Part shown: one piece after another, positions 62,058 to 64,000 of the stretch
Layout of the letters: every line of letters starts with the position of its first letter
How positions within the stretch are numbered: position 1 is the first letter of the stretch
Origin: UBA7672 sp041166025
GTDB lineage: Bacteria; Pseudomonadota; Alphaproteobacteria; Caulobacterales; Hyphomonadaceae
Direction: 5' to 3'
NCBI GenBank assembly: GCA_041166025.1
Contig: JBEAMJ010000007.1
Coordinates: forward strand, 62,001-126,000
Length of the DNA stretch: 64,000 nucleotides
The notes under the pieces: generated by a model
What the model saw: only the letters and a program-made list of their open reading frames with translations
Told to the model about the DNA's origin: nothing
Databases searched by the model: none
Translations under genes and position numbers: made by a program

Positions 62058-62327
62058 ATGCCGCAAGAATTGACAAGCCGCGTAGAGCGCATGCGAGCCG
62101 CACTAATTGCAGCGTTTTCCCCAACCGAGCTTCATATAGTGGACGAGTCACATCTCCACCACGGTCACGCCGGCGCAGCCCCCGGCGGTGAGACGCACTA
62201 CGCCGTGAAGATACGCTCGGAGGCGTTTGTCGGACTGGGCCGCCTGGCGCGGCATCGCGCCGTCAATGACGCCCTGAAGGGGGAGTTCGCCGCCGGCCTC
62301 CACGCCCTCCACATCGACGCCGCGTGA
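62058..62327 (+). CDS. bolA: BolA family protein
   Basis: 89 residues: IVDESHLHHGHAG, THYAVKIRSEAFVGLGRLARHRAVNDAL and a C-terminal LHALHIDA are the BolA signature, with the His residues used for Fe-S cluster binding with monothiol glutaredoxins. The start is uncertain: ATG at 62046, 62058 or 62091. It is divergent from the J-domain gene, with fewer than 30 bases between the starts, so their promoters overlap. Confidence 0.9.
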   Translation: MPQELTSRVERMRAALIAAFSPTELHIVDESHLHHGHAGAAPGGETHYAVKIRSEAFVGLGRLARHRAVNDALKGEFAAGLHALHIDAA

Positions 62328-62341
62328 TCGCCGGCAGGCCC

Positions 62342-62376
62342 AAAAAGAAAGGCGGTCCCGCTTTCGCGAGCCCGCC
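62342..62376 (-). terminator. Intrinsic terminator downstream of luxR-type gene
   Basis: On the leftward strand GGCGG...CCGCC with an inner CGC/GCG stem and a GAAA loop, followed by TTTCTTTTT. It lies 115 bases beyond the regulator's stop and 24 bases past the convergent bolA stop. Confidence 0.75.
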
Positions 62377-62490
62377 CTCCAAACCCATGGTCCAACCCAG
62401 GGCGTTCCGGGGAAGTGTGCCCGTCTCCGCTGCCATCCTCGCTCGACAGCCAGAAATGAAAATCAGGGTTATCCCCGAGATTTGTGATTC

Positions 62491-63237
62491 TCAGACAATC
62501 AGCTTGCGCTTCGCAGCGATCCGGATCGCATCGATCATATTGCGCGCCTCCAGGCGGCGCAGGACCTCGGTCACATGGCACTCGACGGTCTTCTCGTTAC
62601 GTTTCATCGTCATGGCGACCTGCTTGTTGGACATGCCCTCCGCCCGCATGATCAGGACCTTGAGCTGAGTCTTCGACAGCCTCGCCTGTCCGGCTTCATC
62701 ATCGTCCGGTTCGGCCTGCGCCTTGCCCGCCCCCCTGATCATCCGCAGCCCTTCATTGGCGAACACGTCGAAACACATCCGCAAGGCCGCGCGCACACGG
62801 GCGCCGCGCTTCAGCTGAACGCCCGCCACCATCATCACCGCGGCGCCGCCACGCTCCAGCGTCACGCGGCGCGTGAACCCGTCGCTCATGCCGTACTCGC
62901 GCGCAGCCGACATGACTTCACGCCCAGCCCGGCCGACGCCTTGCGCGCGCGCAAGCTCATCCCAGTAGCCATAGGTCGAGCTTCGCACCACGCCCTGATA
63001 GACCGGGTCGATCGCCTCATATCCGCGCGCGAGATAGAGTTCCAGCCAGGCGCGCGGGAGGTTCGAGATCGCATGACTGATCACGACCTCACCCTTGTGC
63101 CGGCGCAGGTAGAGACACGCCAGACGGGTCGCTCCCACCTCCTCGATGACGCTCTGAAAGCTGGCGATGAGCTGCTTGCGTGTGTGCACCTCTGACGCCT
63201 GCACGGCGAAGGCCAGCGTACGCTCAGCCAGAGACAT
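62491..63237 (-). CDS. LuxR-type regulator with acyl-homoserine-lactone-binding domain
   Basis: 248 residues. The N-terminal ligand domain has all six residues usually conserved for AHL binding, each offset by 7 from TraR numbering: Trp64, Tyr68, Asp77, Pro78, Trp92 and Gly120. The C-terminal LuxR helix-turn-helix (residues 187-245) has Leu195 and Gly201 at the conserved DNA-binding positions, but Gln191 stands where Glu178 is nearly invariant. No luxI-type synthase is within the window, so it may be a 'solo' receptor. A terminator follows. Upstream aroB ends 50 bases before it on the same strand. Confidence 0.87.
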   Translation of the reverse strand: MSLAERTLAFAVQASEVHTRKQLIASFQSVIEEVGATRLACLYLRRHKGEVVISHAISNLPRAWLELYLARGYEAIDPVYQGVVRSSTYGYWDELARAQGVGRAGREVMSAAREYGMSDGFTRRVTLERGGAAVMMVAGVQLKRGARVRAALRMCFDVFANEGLRMIRGAGKAQAEPDDDEAGQARLSKTQLKVLIMRAEGMSNKQVAMTMKRNEKTVECHVTEVLRRLEARNMIDAIRIAAKRKLIV

Positions 63238-63287
63238 GTCCGACCCCGGAGATAACCCGGAGCCAAGCCTAGTATGGCTGATACGGT

Positions 63288-64000
63288 TCAGGAAGCGGCT
63301 TCGGACCTCAGGAAGTCGAGCAGCAGCGCCGTCTCGACGTCGTGCTGGATGTAGGCCTGGCCGATGCCACGTGCGAGGATCAGCGTCAGACGGCCGTTGC
63401 GCGCCTTCTTGTCGTGAGCCATGTGCGCAAGCAGCTCGTCGGCGATGTAGGGCCCACCGGCAAGATCGCAAAGGCGGGTCGCCAGCCCCAGGGCGTTGAG
63501 CAGGCGTTCGGCGCGTAAGGCGTCCTGGCCCGGGCAGACGCCAAGCCTCACGGAGTAGCGCAACGCCATCGCCATTCCGGCGCCGACACCCTCGCCATGC
63601 AACAGGCTCGGCCTGAATCGGTTGGCGCGCTCGAGGGCGTGACCGAACGTATGCCCGAGATTCAGCAAGGCTCGTTCGGCCTGCTCGGTTTCGTCGATCG
63701 CCACGATCCGGGCCTTTGATGCGCACGACACGCGCACGGCCTCGGCCAGAGACGCCTTGTCGCCGGCGCACAGCGCCGCTGCATTGGCCTCCAGGAAGTC
63801 GAAGAAGGCCGGATCGTCGATAAGCGCATACTTGGCAATTTCGGCAAGGCCAGCGCTTCGCTCGCGCGCTGGCAGCGTATCGAGCACGTCAAGGTCGGCC
63901 AGCACCAGGACAGGCTGGTGAAACAGTCCAACCATGTTCTTGCCCGCCTTGCTGTTGATCGCGGTCTTTCCGCCGACGGAGGAATCGACCTGCGCCAGCA
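63288..64000 (-). CDS. aroB: 3-dehydroquinate synthase, 3' part
   Basis: The right window edge cuts the gene; about 237 C-terminal residues remain. The reading frame enters from the edge with LAQVDSSVGGKTAINSKAGK, a signature of AroB, followed by NMVGLFHQPVLVLADLD and the metal-binding GHTFGHALE (His pair). It makes dehydroquinate in the shikimate pathway. The ATG at 63935 inside is not the start. Confidence 0.94.
   Translation of the reverse strand, partial: LAQVDSSVGGKTAINSKAGKNMVGLFHQPVLVLADLDVLDTLPARERSAGLAEIAKYALIDDPAFFDFLEANAAALCAGDKASLAEAVRVSCASKARIVAIDETEQAERALLNLGHTFGHALERANRFRPSLLHGEGVGAGMAMALRYSVRLGVCPGQDALRAERLLNALGLATRLCDLAGGPYIADELLAHMAHDKKARNGRLTLILARGIGQAYIQHDVETALLLDFLRSEAAS

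Overview
This is a high-GC, gene-dense stretch of a bacterial chromosome. It looks like an alphaproteobacterium, and several features recall the Caulobacterales/Hyphomonadaceae: a mreB-mreC-mreD-mrdA-mrdB block, a TipN-like coiled-coil protein, a J-domain/CobS/CobT neighbourhood next to a BolA gene, and amino-acid leader peptides with alphaproteobacterial-style promoters. The assignment is an inference from gene content; no rRNA is present to confirm it. I see no tRNA, rRNA, CRISPR array, insertion sequence or prophage. Most of the window is core metabolism and cell-envelope biology.

Layout. 0-3.5 kb: the 3' end of an alginate-export-type porin, an orphan Hpt phosphotransfer protein and a TipN-like membrane coiled-coil gene whose reading frame is broken by one base. 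3.5-7 kb: an MCE lipid transporter (permease with fused STAS domain, ATPase, MlaD-like protein, auxiliary lipoprotein). 7-10.7 kb: DUF423 protein, lipoprotein, prolyl iminopeptidase, Na+-dependent symporter. 10.7-16.5 kb: the rod-shape operon mreB-mreC-mreD-mrdA-mrdB. 16.8-22 kb: MFS exporter, EVE protein, ABC-F ATPase, and leuA with an apparently leaderless leader peptide and alternative RNA stems. 22-32.5 kb: VTT membrane protein, lipoprotein phosphodiesterase, K+-independent H+-pyrophosphatase, EamA transporter, outer-membrane protein, DUF3617 protein, rhomboid protease, GNAT enzyme, Sel1-repeat protein and two unknowns. 32.5-38.9 kb: an ilvB-(two unknowns)-ilvN-(NTF2-like)-ilvC operon, preceded by a promoter, an 18-residue Leu/Val/Ile leader peptide and an intrinsic terminator, with miaA upstream. 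39-49.8 kb: serB, a DegP protease, a hybrid histidine kinase, polA, a deaminase, a LOG protein, a lipoprotein and a dienelactone hydrolase. 50-56.2 kb: a small secreted protein, two tandem phytase-esterase-like paralogues, a DUF885 metallopeptidase-like lipoprotein and cobT. 56.2-64 kb: FAD monooxygenase, P-loop protein, second dienelactone hydrolase, small membrane protein, GNAT, cobS, VOC protein, J-domain protein, bolA, a LuxR-type regulator and the 3' part of aroB.

How parts fit together. The two branched-chain amino acid loci (leuA and ilvB operon) each carry their own leader peptide rich in regulatory codons, so both appear to be controlled by ribosome-mediated attenuation; this is the most distinctive regulatory content of the window. 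The ilv operon also holds three non-ilv genes joined to their neighbours by start/stop overlaps or 2-base spacing. The mre/mrd genes build the elongation machinery. CobS and CobT lie on the same strand 3.6 kb apart with a J-domain gene nearby; no cobN or other cobalamin gene is in view, so their substrate here is open. No single large unknown system stands out.
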